This document shows, piece after piece, positions 9,441-20,795 of a stretch of 64,000 bases of DNA. Origin of the DNA: OLB6 sp964467455 (GTDB taxonomy: Bacteria > Bacteroidota > Ignavibacteria > Kapaibacteriales > Kapaibacteriaceae); NCBI GenBank assembly GCA_964467455.1, contig CAYXQJ010000003.1, positions 124,001 to 188,000 on the forward strand, given 5' to 3'. The notes below the pieces were generated by a model. It had not been told where the DNA came from. It did no database searches and saw nothing but the letters and a program-made list of their open reading frames with translations. How positions within the stretch are numbered: position 1 is the stretch's first letter; every line of letters starts with the position of its first letter. The position numbers were made by a program, and so were the translations under genes.

Positions 9441-9476
9441 AAAAAAGCGAAGGCCTGTCCGAAGACAGACCCTCGC
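9441..9476 (-). terminator. Rho-independent terminator after the YceI gene
   Basis: On the minus strand arms 9476-9464 and 9459-9447 form a 13-bp stem with two G-T wobble positions and a UUCG tetraloop, followed by TTTTTT. It begins 30 bp past the YceI stop. Confidence 0.85.
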
Positions 9477-9505
9477 CAATGACTGACCGATCGTTTCTGT
9501 TGATC

Positions 9506-10153
9506 TTACGAATTTGCGAAGACGCTGGCCGTGACCTGAATGGTCTCGCCGACGCTTTTGCCAACAACACCTTCTTTGCCGGCGATCTTGTGATCCTTCA
9601 GGACCACATTAAACGTCGCCGTTACCATCACGAGGTCGCCCGAAGCGCGCTTTTTAGTGTCGGCTGACTCATCAAGGTAGGTGATCTCAACCTTGGCACT
9701 CAGCGGCTTGGTCACACCATGGATCGTGAAGTTACCCATTGCCGTTGCCGTGGCGACCTTACGTCCGTCCTTCATCGAGACCTTGATGTCCTTGAGTCCC
9801 GTGATCTCATAGGTTACTGTCGGATGGGCGTCTGCATCCAGCCACATCGCGCTATACATGTGATCGTCACGCTTCGTGATGGCCGTTTTCATGTCGCGGA
9901 CCTTCACAGACAGTTTGCCCTTCGTCGACTCTAGGTCGGCTGGATTGATCGTAAACGAACCGGTCAGGTTGTCCGCCGTGCCGTTGATCTTTTCCATCGG
10001 CGCATCGCTCACAAAGGCGATGGTATTCTTCCCTACTGCATCATTCGTCTTAAAGGTCTTCTGAGCGCTCTTGGCACTCGGAAACCCAGTACCGGCCACC
10101 GCTACGATCGCCGTAAGTATCATGACCATCAAGGCCATAGCTGTCTTCTGCAT
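9506..10153 (-). CDS. YceI-family periplasmic lipid-binding-like protein
   Basis: This 215-aa protein has a cleavable signal peptide (MQKTAMALMVMILTAIVAVAG) and the YceI lipocalin-like fold. Typical segments are IAFVSDAPMEKINGTADNL, VRDMKTAITKRDDHMYSAMW and GNFTIHGVTKPLSAKVEIT. YceI proteins bind isoprenoid or fatty lipids in the periplasm; the ligand here is unknown. The gene stands alone between two minus-strand units and has its own terminator. No close TAnnTTTG element was found upstream. Confidence 0.9.
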   Translation of the reverse strand: MQKTAMALMVMILTAIVAVAGTGFPSAKSAQKTFKTNDAVGKNTIAFVSDAPMEKINGTADNLTGSFTINPADLESTKGKLSVKVRDMKTAITKRDDHMYSAMWLDADAHPTVTYEITGLKDIKVSMKDGRKVATATAMGNFTIHGVTKPLSAKVEITYLDESADTKKRASGDLVMVTATFNVVLKDHKIAGKEGVVGKSVGETIQVTASVFANS

Positions 10154-10186
10154 CGATCTGTCCCGAACAAATTGTGGTGAATATGC

Positions 10187-11502
10187 TTAGTTCTGTGTTG
10201 CCACACGCATATTACGACAAACGTCGGAAAGAATTGTTACGGCTTCGCGAATTTCTTCCTCGGTCGTGAGGTGGCTCACCGAAAACCGTACCGCCGCCTT
10301 GGCCTCGGCATCTGAACGTCCCATGGCTTGCAGGACGTGCGACGGCTGCAAACTGCCCGACACACAGGCGCTTCCATTCGACACAGCCACCCCGCGCATA
10401 TCCATGGCCTGCAGGATCCCTTCCCCATCCAACTGTTCCGCATCCAGGAACGACACGTTCACGATATGCGGCGCACGATCTTCCGTCGGCGTATTGAGCC
10501 GGATATCCGGGATCTGCTCTATCAGCAACCTGATCGCCAGATCCGTACGCTCGCGTATGATCTTCGACCGCTCCTCCATCTCGCCTACGGCCAACCGTGC
10601 CGCCACCTGGAAGCCCACGATCAACGCCACGGCCTCCGTGCCGGCGCGTCGGTTACGTTCCTGCCCGCCCCCTTGTTGATGGGCCTTGAAATCGATGCCT
10701 TTGCGAATGAACATGGCACCAATGCCCTTGGGACCGTGGATCTTATGCGCCGAGAAGGACATGAAGTCCACACCCAATTCCTGGACATCCACCGGGATCT
10801 TCCCAAACGACTGTACGGCATCGCTGTGGAGATACGCTTCCGGCACCAACTCCCTGATCTTGGTAAGGGGCTGGATGGCTCCGGTCTCGTTGTTGACGTG
10901 CATGACGGTCACGAGGGTGCGCGGAGCGTTGGCAGCGGGGAGGGCGGGGAGGGAGACTACCCCGTAGGGGTCGACTGGGAGGGTTCCTGAGAGGGAGCTT
11001 CGCTCTGAGAGGGAGCTATGCTCTGAGAGGGATTCGATGGGAGCGAGGACGGCGTGGTGTTCGGTGGGGCTGTAGAAGACCCTGTNNNNNNNNNNNNNNN
11101 NNNNNNNNNNNNNNNNNNNNNNNNNNNNNNNNNNNNNNNNNNNNNNNNNNNNNNNNNNNNNNNNNNNNNNNNNNNNNNNNNNNNNGATTCGATGGGAGCG
11201 AGGACGGCGTGGTGTTCGGTGGGGCTGTAGAAGACCCTGTCGACGAGGTTGGACTCGAAGAAGGCGCTTTTGATGATGGTGTTGTTGGACTCGGTGCCGC
11301 CGCTGGTGAAGATGAGTTCGGCGGGGTGGGCATTGATCAGATGGGCGATCTCGGTGCGCGCTGCTTCAATGGCAACGCGGGCCTCACGGCCAAGGCGGTA
11401 GATGCTGGAGGCGTTGCCGTAGCTGTCGCGGAGCCATGGGAGCATGGCGTCGAGGACGCGGTCGTCGATGCGCGTAGTGGCGCTGTTGTCGAGGTAGATC
11501 AG
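10187..11502 (-). CDS. iscS: Cysteine desulfurase, IscS/NifS family (contains assembly gap)
   Basis: This PLP enzyme removes sulfur from cysteine for Fe-S cluster and thio-cofactor synthesis. The PLP lysine is in SFSAHKIHGPKGIGAMF and the mobile catalytic Cys is in SNGSACVSGSLQPSHVL. The N-terminus IYLDNSATTRIDDRVLD precedes LPWLRDSYGNASS. No ATG, GTG or TTG gives this N-terminus. A CTG at 11502 is preceded 8 nt upstream by AAAGGA and overlaps the previous gene's TGA, so a CTG start is likely. The 100-N gap is flanked by a 55-bp duplication. Removing 155 bp restores one frame of 386 aa with an in-frame insert of 6-residue repeats (SLSEHSSLSERSSLSG) where orthologues carry a surface loop. Confidence 0.85.
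10979..11040. repeat. 18-bp imperfect tandem repeat inside the cysteine desulfurase gene
   Basis: Three units of consensus CTGAGAGGGAGCTTCGCT follow one another (second unit ends CTATGCT, the third diverges into GATTCGATGG). On the coding strand they translate in frame to Ser/Leu/Glu-rich hexapeptides. The adjoining bases 10925-10975 are also low-complexity (GGGGAGGG runs). Confidence 0.7.
11031..11240. other. Artificial assembly gap with 55-bp flanking duplication
   Basis: Bases 11031-11085 and 11186-11240 are identical over 55 bp and sit at the two edges of exactly 100 Ns (11086-11185). This is the signature of two contigs overlapping by a k-mer length that were scaffolded without merging. 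Removing one copy plus the Ns rejoins the cysteine desulfurase frame. Confidence 0.85.
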
Positions 11503-11750
11503 CGTCCGAATCCTTTATACACGTCAAACTTGGCACTGTAGAGCACGATGTTCATTTCATGATCGCGCAACGTACCGCCGGATGGCGAGTAAAAGAATGT
11601 TCCGAGTGTCGACGTTGGCTGCTTGGCAAGCGTGCCATCGTCGTTCACATAGAACGTAAGTAGCCGATATCCGAGGCGCTCTTCGGCGCTCCCAGCTTGG
11701 GCTAACAAATTCTCGGGGCTATACACGTTGAGGTCTACTGAACCGTCCAT
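11499..11750 (-). CDS. Small conserved-looking hypothetical protein
   Basis: This 83-aa protein starts MDGSVDLNVYSPENLLAQAG and ends KFDVYKGFGR. I do not recognise a family. It has no signal peptide, membrane segment or metal motif, and looks like an alpha/beta cytosolic protein with several aromatic residues (GYRLLTFYVNDDG). I chose the ATG at 11750, preceded by GGAAAGAG; a TTG at 11777 would add nine residues. Its stop codon overlaps the presumed CTG start of the cysteine desulfurase, so the two are probably co-translated. It diverges from secA across a short promoter region. Confidence 0.6.
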   Translation of the reverse strand: MDGSVDLNVYSPENLLAQAGSAEERLGYRLLTFYVNDDGTLAKQPTSTLGTFFYSPSGGTLRDHEMNIVLYSAKFDVYKGFGR

Positions 11751-11784
11751 GCGCTCTTTCCATTGGCGGGGCGGCAAATTACGG

Positions 11785-11792
11785 TAATTTTG
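11785..11792 (+). promoter_or_regulatory. Candidate secA promoter inside an imperfect palindrome
   Basis: TAATTTTG matches TAnnTTTG and lies 33 nt before the secA ATG. It is the right half of an imperfect palindrome at 11773-11794 (GGCAAATT-ACGGT-AATTTTGCC). Its left half gives TAATTTG on the minus strand, 20-30 nt before the small leftward gene. The site could therefore serve both directions. Confidence 0.5.
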
Positions 11793-11825
11793 CCCCCTTA
11801 TTCTGTTCCCGTACGAACGACCATC

Positions 11826-14972
<3,147 letters not shown>

Positions 14973-14979
14973 CACTGCG

Positions 14980-16140
14980 TCACCGTCGCTCGATGAGCGA
15001 CCCATCTTGAAGTTCTTCCGGCGGATGCACGACAACAACGTCATCCGCCGCGAGTCCACTTTGCACTTCTGCGGTCAATGCGGCGCGATGCCCGATGGTC
15101 ACGGTGGTCTTGACCGCTTGATCGTTCTTGATCGTGAACACGGACCACCCGCCCCCTTCACGAACGAGAGCGCTGAGGGGAACGGCGACAACATTGGGTT
15201 GTTCCCACAAGACGATACGGGCATCGGCCTTGTAGGCATCACCGAGGGCTGGCGGGATCTGCTCCAGCGATGCGATGACGTAGACGCGCTTTTCTTCGAC
15301 GCCGAGTGAGGAGACCTTGACGCGCGCTGCCGGCTCGATGCGGGTGACGGATGCGACGAGAGTGGTGCTATCGCCCCAACCGTCAAGCAAGACCTTCTGT
15401 CCCTTGCGCACTTTAACGGCATCGGTGCTGAGCACGTCGATGACCACTTCCATCGAGGAAACATCGCCGATCTCGAACAGCGGCGTGCCGGCCATCAGCA
15501 TACGCTCTTGATCTTCATACCGGCGAAGCACAACACCACGCACCGGCGAAGTGATGTTGATGCGCTGTCCGGCAGATGCGGCAGCACCGGCGCGTGCGGC
15601 CTTTGCCGTGTACTTGGCCATCACGATACGCGACTGTGCGGCATCAAGCTGCGCCTTGAGTTGCTCGAATGCATCGCGGGCGTTCTCGGCCTGCTCTTTG
15701 GCGACGGCACCGGACGCTTCGAGGCGCTTCGTGCGCTCGGCGCGACGTTCTGCCTGTTCGACCATCGGCTTGAGCGCCGTCACGGTCTGCTCGGCTTCTT
15801 TGAGCTGGGCCTCTGCCGCTTCGGCATTGGCGATAGCAGAAGAGCGCTGACGCTCATCAAGCGAGGGCGGTGAGTACCAGGCGATCACTTGTCCTGCTTC
15901 GACAACGTCGCCCGGTTCGAGTTCGATGCGGGAGATCGTACCCGTGACCGGCATCGAGACCGTGAACTTGTCTTTCACCCGCGTCATCGCTTCGGCATCG
16001 ATCGTTGAGAGTAACACTTCGCGTTTCACGGTGTGGGTGTCCACCATGATGGGTTTCGGGAGCATGGAGACGATGATGACTGCAACGACAGCGATCGCTG
16101 TGATGATCCATCCAAGATGTCGAGGACGTTTGAGTTTCAT
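14980..16140 (-). CDS. HlyD/MacA-family periplasmic adaptor
   Basis: This membrane-fusion protein links an inner-membrane ABC transporter to an outer-membrane channel or to substrate. An N-terminal anchor helix (about 10-30: WIITAIAVVAVIIVSML) is followed by a split lipoyl/barrel-sandwich domain (VTGTISRIELEPGDVVEAGQ and ITSPVRGVVLRRYEDQ). These flank an Ala/Glu-rich alpha-helical hairpin coiled coil (about 100-190). A beta-barrel domain follows. It is the last gene of the ATPase-permease-adaptor operon. The ATG at 16140 comes one base after the permease stop (TGATATG); a GTG at 16149 overlapping that stop is an alternative start. Confidence 0.88.
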   Translation of the reverse strand: MKLKRPRHLGWIITAIAVVAVIIVSMLPKPIMVDTHTVKREVLLSTIDAEAMTRVKDKFTVSMPVTGTISRIELEPGDVVEAGQVIAWYSPPSLDERQRSSAIANAEAAEAQLKEAEQTVTALKPMVEQAERRAERTKRLEASGAVAKEQAENARDAFEQLKAQLDAAQSRIVMAKYTAKAARAGAAASAGQRINITSPVRGVVLRRYEDQERMLMAGTPLFEIGDVSSMEVVIDVLSTDAVKVRKGQKVLLDGWGDSTTLVASVTRIEPAARVKVSSLGVEEKRVYVIASLEQIPPALGDAYKADARIVLWEQPNVVAVPLSALVREGGGWSVFTIKNDQAVKTTVTIGHRAALTAEVQSGLAADDVVVVHPPEELQDGSLIERR

Positions 16141-16141
16141 A

Positions 16142-18505
16142 TCATTCACGAGATTTTAGGACTGCGATGAGGTCGAGCTTTCGCAAACGCCGACGCAACA
16201 GCAGGCCGGTTAACAGTGCGACCGACGTGATCGTCAGGACGCCAAGACCAAAATTGCGGAATGTCAACATTGCCGGAAAACGCATGAGATCGGAGGCAAA
16301 CGCCGTGGGCAGCCACAGCACCACGAGCGATCCAATGAACGCACCAACAGGAATGGCCAACAACGTGAGGATCATCTGCTCACCCAAGAGGATGATGGTG
16401 ATCTCCATGCTGGTCAGGCCCAGGATACGCAGACTTGCGAGCTCAGTTGCACGCTCGCTCAGTGCGATCCGAGCTGAGTTATACACGACGCCGAAGGCGA
16501 TGATCACGGCGAACAGGACCATGTAGAACGTTGAGATGTCCATGTTCTCACGATAATTATCGTTGAAGCTCTGGATCGCGGTCTTGCGGACCATGACACT
16601 TGAGACGGCGGGAGTGGCCTTCACTGATCGAGAGAACTCTTCGACCGCTCCTGGGTCGAGCAGCACATAGGCACCACTCACACTCCCCTGTTCTCGTAGC
16701 AATGCGTTGAGCGCCGGAGACGGCATATAGGCCTGCACACCGAACATCTCACTGACCGTGCCGGAAAGTGGTACGCGCAATTCGCGGCGGTCACCCTCCA
16801 GCAGCTTCACCGTCACGGTGTCGCCGATCCTGAGTTGAAGGGATTCTGCGAGGTAGTCTGTCAAGGTCAGACCATGCGCTGCGAGGACGATCGGGCGTCC
16901 GTGCATATCCACGACACGGTTTAGGTCAGCTCGTTCATCAATACTTGTGATCGCCAGTCGCTTGGTATGCTGACCATTGACGAGATCAACGGGTACGGCG
17001 CGGAAGGTCTCCACACTCAACACACCGGGAAGATGCTGCAAGTCATAGACAACCGTTGATGAGCGATTCTGTGCGAACGCTACTACGGCATCACTTCGCA
17101 TCGCGCTGTTGAACTGTACGTCCATCAGCGTATCGAACATGTCGAACATGCTTCTGCCGATCACAAGAATGGCCATGGCCAGACCGATCATCACCACGCC
17201 GATGGCTGACTTGACGGGACGACGTTCAATATTCCGCCAGATCATCGCCATGACCGGATCGAGTCGCCGAAACATCGGAAGCCGCTCGAACACTCCCGGC
17301 TTGAAGGTCTTCGGCGCTTCCGGACGCATTGCTTCGGCCGGCGGCAGTTTGATCACCGTCCGCACCGCACCAATGGCTCCCATCACAGCTGCGACAGCCG
17401 AGAGCACCATCGATCCGGCGATCACACCATTCGGCATATCAAATCGCAGCACCGGGAATCGATAGAAGCGCGCATACAACTCCGTCATAGCCACGCCGAG
17501 ATACTGTCCGCCGATCAGACCAAGGATCGAGCCGGCCAGGACCGCCACTAAGGCAAAGCCGATATAGTGCATGCCGATCTGCGTGTTGCTGTATCCGAAC
17601 GACTTCAAGATCGCGATCGACATCCGCTGCGTGCCAACAAGACGCAACAGAGCAATGTTCAACAAGAAGATCGCCACACCAAGGAAGATCGTCGGCACGA
17701 TGAACGACTGCACCTGCACCTGCTTGATCTCGTCGGACAAAAAGCGATGCGACGTTTGTTCACTGCGGTCGATAGCCCCGATCGAACCGTACGGTTTCAA
17801 GATCAAGTCGACCTCATCCTTCACGCTGGACACATCGGCACCTGGATCGAGTTTGATCACGGCACTATTGAATGCACCATTCATGTCAAAGGCGGCGGCC
17901 AGTGCCTTGCGTCCCATCCACAGAATACCATAGCGCTTATTGTCGATCAACATCGTCCCGGGCCGCATCTCCAAGATGTATTCCGGCTGCAAGGCCGTAC
18001 CCACGACCGTGAGCCGGCGCCACCGCGTGTTGATCACCGCATTGAACTGATCGCCCGGATGAAAGTCATTCGCTTCAGCAAACGCCGTCGAGATGATCAC
18101 TTCATCATCACGACGTTCATCCACCCATCGTCCACTCTTCAAATGCAACTTGTTGAGAAGGGGCTGACCATTCTCCGGTATCGACAGGATCGTCGCCGAT
18201 GCCGGTTCTGCAACATCAGGTAGATCCAGCATCACCTCAGACACGACCCGTGTCTCTACCAGCGCAACGCCCGGCACGGCCAAGATCCGCTCGCGCACAC
18301 TCTCCGGCACACGGCGCGCGGTGAGGAAGACATCGGCGAATTGCGACGCATCGTAATACGCCGCTTGCGTCAGGATCAACGAGGTCTCGACGCTACGGAA
18401 CGTGACGAAGTTGGCGATGCCGCAGGCGATCACCACCACGATGGCGATAAGCTGGCCTCGCAGGTGGCGGATCTCCCGGAACAATTTCGTGGTGAGTGCC
18501 TGCAT
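16142..18505 (-). CDS. ABC transporter permease, FtsX/MacB-like, two FtsX domains
   Basis: This 787-aa inner-membrane permease has the eight-to-ten-helix layout of the FtsX superfamily: an N-terminal helix (LIAIVVVIACGIANFVTF), a large extracytoplasmic MacB-type domain, and a first FtsX triplet around 280-390. A helix (IGVVMIGLAMAILVIG), a second periplasmic domain and a second FtsX triplet at 670-780 follow. Such permeases release lipoproteins, peptides or glycolipids by mechanotransmission rather than classic transport. I chose the ATG at 18505, five bases after the ATPase stop. The spacer contains TAGGGGGC, which may act as a Shine-Dalgarno. A GTG at 18517 is possible. Substrate unknown. 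Confidence 0.88.
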   Translation of the reverse strand: MQALTTKLFREIRHLRGQLIAIVVVIACGIANFVTFRSVETSLILTQAAYYDASQFADVFLTARRVPESVRERILAVPGVALVETRVVSEVMLDLPDVAEPASATILSIPENGQPLLNKLHLKSGRWVDERRDDEVIISTAFAEANDFHPGDQFNAVINTRWRRLTVVGTALQPEYILEMRPGTMLIDNKRYGILWMGRKALAAAFDMNGAFNSAVIKLDPGADVSSVKDEVDLILKPYGSIGAIDRSEQTSHRFLSDEIKQVQVQSFIVPTIFLGVAIFLLNIALLRLVGTQRMSIAILKSFGYSNTQIGMHYIGFALVAVLAGSILGLIGGQYLGVAMTELYARFYRFPVLRFDMPNGVIAGSMVLSAVAAVMGAIGAVRTVIKLPPAEAMRPEAPKTFKPGVFERLPMFRRLDPVMAMIWRNIERRPVKSAIGVVMIGLAMAILVIGRSMFDMFDTLMDVQFNSAMRSDAVVAFAQNRSSTVVYDLQHLPGVLSVETFRAVPVDLVNGQHTKRLAITSIDERADLNRVVDMHGRPIVLAAHGLTLTDYLAESLQLRIGDTVTVKLLEGDRRELRVPLSGTVSEMFGVQAYMPSPALNALLREQGSVSGAYVLLDPGAVEEFSRSVKATPAVSSVMVRKTAIQSFNDNYRENMDISTFYMVLFAVIIAFGVVYNSARIALSERATELASLRILGLTSMEITIILLGEQMILTLLAIPVGAFIGSLVVLWLPTAFASDLMRFPAMLTFRNFGLGVLTITSVALLTGLLLRRRLRKLDLIAVLKSRE

Positions 18506-18510
18506 GCCCC

Positions 18511-19236
18511 CTACCACGTGATCTCGCGAGGTGGCTTACGGAAGGTGTTTACCGTCTGTTCGATCACTTCACCGGAGCGCATCCGCACCACACGGTCGGC
18601 CATATCGGCGATGCTGGCATTGTGCGTGATGAGGGCAACGGTTGCGTTGAGTTCTTTGTGAACGCGCTCGATCACTTCGAGCACCAAGACGCCGGTGTTG
18701 AAGTCGAGAGCGCCGGTGGGTTCATCACACAACAACACATCGGGACGTTTGGCGATGGCGCGAGCAATGGCGACCCGCTGTTGTTCACCACCGGAGAGCT
18801 GCGACGGGAAGTGATTGCGTCGTTCTGCCAGTCCCACGAGTTCGAGAGCATCCTCCGGCGTCATTGGATCATCGGCGATGTCGGTGACCAACCGCACGTT
18901 CTCAAGCGCCGTCAGACTCGGAATGATGTTGTAGAATTGAAAGACGAAGCCGACGGCCCTGCGCCGGAAGGACGTGAGCTCCGAATCGGTGGCATGCGTC
19001 AGGTCTTGATCGCGGTACCGAACCGTCCCGGTCGAAGGCACGTCGAGTCCGCCGAGAATATTGAGCAACGTGGACTTCCCGCTCCCGGATGCGCCGAGGA
19101 TGACCAGGAGTTCACCTTCGTGGATCGACAGTGAGACGTCGCGGAGCGCTTCGACCTTCACCTCGCCCATCGAATAGACCTTTGAGACGTGGTTCACGTC
19201 AAAGATCACCGGTCCGTGTTCATGTGTGCTATCCAT
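18511..19236 (-). CDS. ABC transporter ATP-binding protein (LolD/MacB type)
   Basis: This 241-aa nucleotide-binding subunit powers the FtsX-type permease encoded next. Walker A is GASGSGKSTLLN, the signature is LSGGEQQRVAIARAI and Walker B is VLLCDEPTGALD. The sequence YSMGEVKVEALRDVSLSIHEGE is typical of the LolD/MacB/YknY branch. It is the first gene of a three-gene unit. A TAGTTTG element is 8 nt upstream of the ATG, so the mRNA leader may be very short. Confidence 0.93.
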   Translation of the reverse strand: MDSTHEHGPVIFDVNHVSKVYSMGEVKVEALRDVSLSIHEGELLVILGASGSGKSTLLNILGGLDVPSTGTVRYRDQDLTHATDSELTSFRRRAVGFVFQFYNIIPSLTALENVRLVTDIADDPMTPEDALELVGLAERRNHFPSQLSGGEQQRVAIARAIAKRPDVLLCDEPTGALDFNTGVLVLEVIERVHKELNATVALITHNASIADMADRVVRMRSGEVIEQTVNTFRKPPREITW

Positions 19237-19244
19237 AGCGGGCG

Positions 19245-19251
19245 CAAACTA
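19245..19251 (-). promoter_or_regulatory. Weak promoter-like element before the ABC operon
   Basis: The minus strand reads TAGTTTG, which fits TAnnTTTG with one position missing, 8 nt before the ATG at 19236. It is supported only by similarity to stronger sites elsewhere in the window. Confidence 0.25.
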
Positions 19252-19276
19252 CGGACAACCTCATTGCGAAGTTGCG

Positions 19277-20032
19277 TTAGCTCACGTCACGCAACGTGAT
19301 CTCTCCATCGTGGTCGATGGTCACATACTGTGACGGTTTATCGGTCCAGCATCCCGAATTCACATAGGTCACGCCATCAACCTCTTTGTGCACGGCCTGA
19401 TGGGTGTGTCCGCAGAACACGGCATGGGCCTCGTGTCGGCGTCGCGCATGGTTGACGGCATCGGTGCCGACCTTATCGCTCATCCGTAACCACTTCTTGC
19501 TGGTCCTCTTCACCCACCGACTCACGCGGTGTTTGGGGTCAAGTTTCTGCAACATCAGATAGGCCGTCGACGCTACAGCAGTGACCACAACATGTTCGGT
19601 GATCCACTTATCAAACTGATGTCCGTGGATGGCGAGATATCGCTTGCCCCCTACCTCGAACACATACTCTTCGTGCACAGGAACACCGAGTAGGTGGGAT
19701 AGGATCTCAGCAACGCCGCCGTCGTGATTACCGATCACCCAAACAACTTCGATCCCACGGCGAGGGTTGGACATCTTGCGCAAATACGACAGCACCTTCC
19801 AATCGTCCTTTGTGAGACGTTTGAAGTTGAGATCATCAAAGACGTCGCCGTTCAGGATCAACCGACCGTAGTGATACGAGCGCAGGAGCGCCAGAAGTCG
19901 TTTCGACCGTGAGACATCACTGCCGAGATGAATATCGGAGACGATGATCGTATCGATGTTGGTCTCATGATCGAGTTCGATCGGCGTCAGCTCCGGATCG
20001 AGAGCGAACTCACGCTCTTCAAACTCGGTCAT
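19277..20032 (-). CDS. Metallophosphoesterase, LpxH-like
   Basis: This calcineurin-like phosphoesterase (251 aa) shows the five metal motifs: VSDIHLGSD, LNGDVFDDL, VIGNHDGG, AIHGHQFD and FCGHTHQAV. This arrangement resembles UDP-2,3-diacylglucosamine pyrophosphatases of lipid A synthesis, but the insert WVKRTSKKWLRMSDKVGTD resembles LpxH relatives of uncertain substrate. It is the last gene of the glycan operon and overlaps the hydroxylase gene by 14 bp. I chose ATG 20032 (MTEFEEREFA); two upstream ATGs lie inside the previous gene. Its job might be to release phosphate or a nucleotide from a lipid- or sugar-linked intermediate; this is inference. Confidence 0.85.
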   Translation of the reverse strand: MTEFEEREFALDPELTPIELDHETNIDTIIVSDIHLGSDVSRSKRLLALLRSYHYGRLILNGDVFDDLNFKRLTKDDWKVLSYLRKMSNPRRGIEVVWVIGNHDGGVAEILSHLLGVPVHEEYVFEVGGKRYLAIHGHQFDKWITEHVVVTAVASTAYLMLQKLDPKHRVSRWVKRTSKKWLRMSDKVGTDAVNHARRRHEAHAVFCGHTHQAVHKEVDGVTYVNSGCWTDKPSQYVTIDHDGEITLRDVS

Positions 20033-20795
20033 CTGTTCTTCGGAATGCATACAGATGCTGATCAAAGTAGTTCTCGGGGAACGGCTGTCCTAGACCATAG
20101 CCGCGTGGTTTTTTATCGAGTGGTCGGTATGCCGTGCCAAAGAGCCAGTCCCACACGGCGATCTTCGTCGAGAAGTTCTTGTTGTGCGCCTCCTCATCAG
20201 TGGCATGATGCCAACGGTGCATCTCGGGTCCGTTGATCAGGTACTGCAGCGGACCACTCTTGACGTTGATGTTCGAGTGGATGTACATGCCCCATACGGC
20301 GTCAATACACCCTTTGATGATCGCGACCTCCGGTGATGCCAACAAGACGATCGGTGCGAACTCGATCGTTTGATTGATCATGATCTCCAAGGAGTGCGAC
20401 CTACTCCCGCTCAACCAATCCACTTCGGTGGCGGAATGATGTGCCTCATGCGTTCGCCACAACACTCCGCTGTGATGCTGCCATCGATGGAACCAGTAGA
20501 TGTAGAGATCGTGTACTACCAGGAAGATCACGACCTGCACGACGATCGGCAAGTCACGTATCACATGAATTCGTTCGAAGGGGGCGAGCGTGTCGATCAC
20601 CGAGATCAGCCAACCGATGAACAGACTCAGGATGTAACTCTGAACGAGGGTATACCAGAACAGATCATTGAAGAAGCCCCGACGGAACAGCGGTTGACCG
20701 GCTTGATACGGCCACAGACGCTCGCAGGCGATCAACAAGAACGCTGAAACAACGGTGATCACGAAGGTTGTCAGTGCGAGAGCGCCACTTGGCAT
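20019..20795 (-). CDS. Fatty acid hydroxylase / sterol desaturase superfamily membrane protein
   Basis: This 258-aa protein has four hydrophobic segments and the di-iron histidine clusters of the superfamily: HDLYIYWFHRWQHH, HEAHHS and MHRWHHA. Members hydroxylate or desaturate fatty acids, sterols or carotenoids in the membrane. Here it sits between a NeuB-like synthase and an LpxH-like phosphoesterase in one overlapping operon. It may therefore modify an acyl chain of the lipid carrier or of lipid A. Its ATG overlaps the NeuB stop codon (TAATG). Confidence 0.9.
   Translation of the reverse strand: MPSGALALTTFVITVVSAFLLIACERLWPYQAGQPLFRRGFFNDLFWYTLVQSYILSLFIGWLISVIDTLAPFERIHVIRDLPIVVQVVIFLVVHDLYIYWFHRWQHHSGVLWRTHEAHHSATEVDWLSGSRSHSLEIMINQTIEFAPIVLLASPEVAIIKGCIDAVWGMYIHSNINVKSGPLQYLINGPEMHRWHHATDEEAHNKNFSTKIAVWDWLFGTAYRPLDKKPRGYGLGQPFPENYFDQHLYAFRRTDDRV

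Noticed and set aside
10187..11445. Two separate cysteine desulfurase fragments or a true pseudogene
   Set aside because: The break coincides with a 100-N gap flanked by a 55-bp exact duplication; collapsing it restores the frame.
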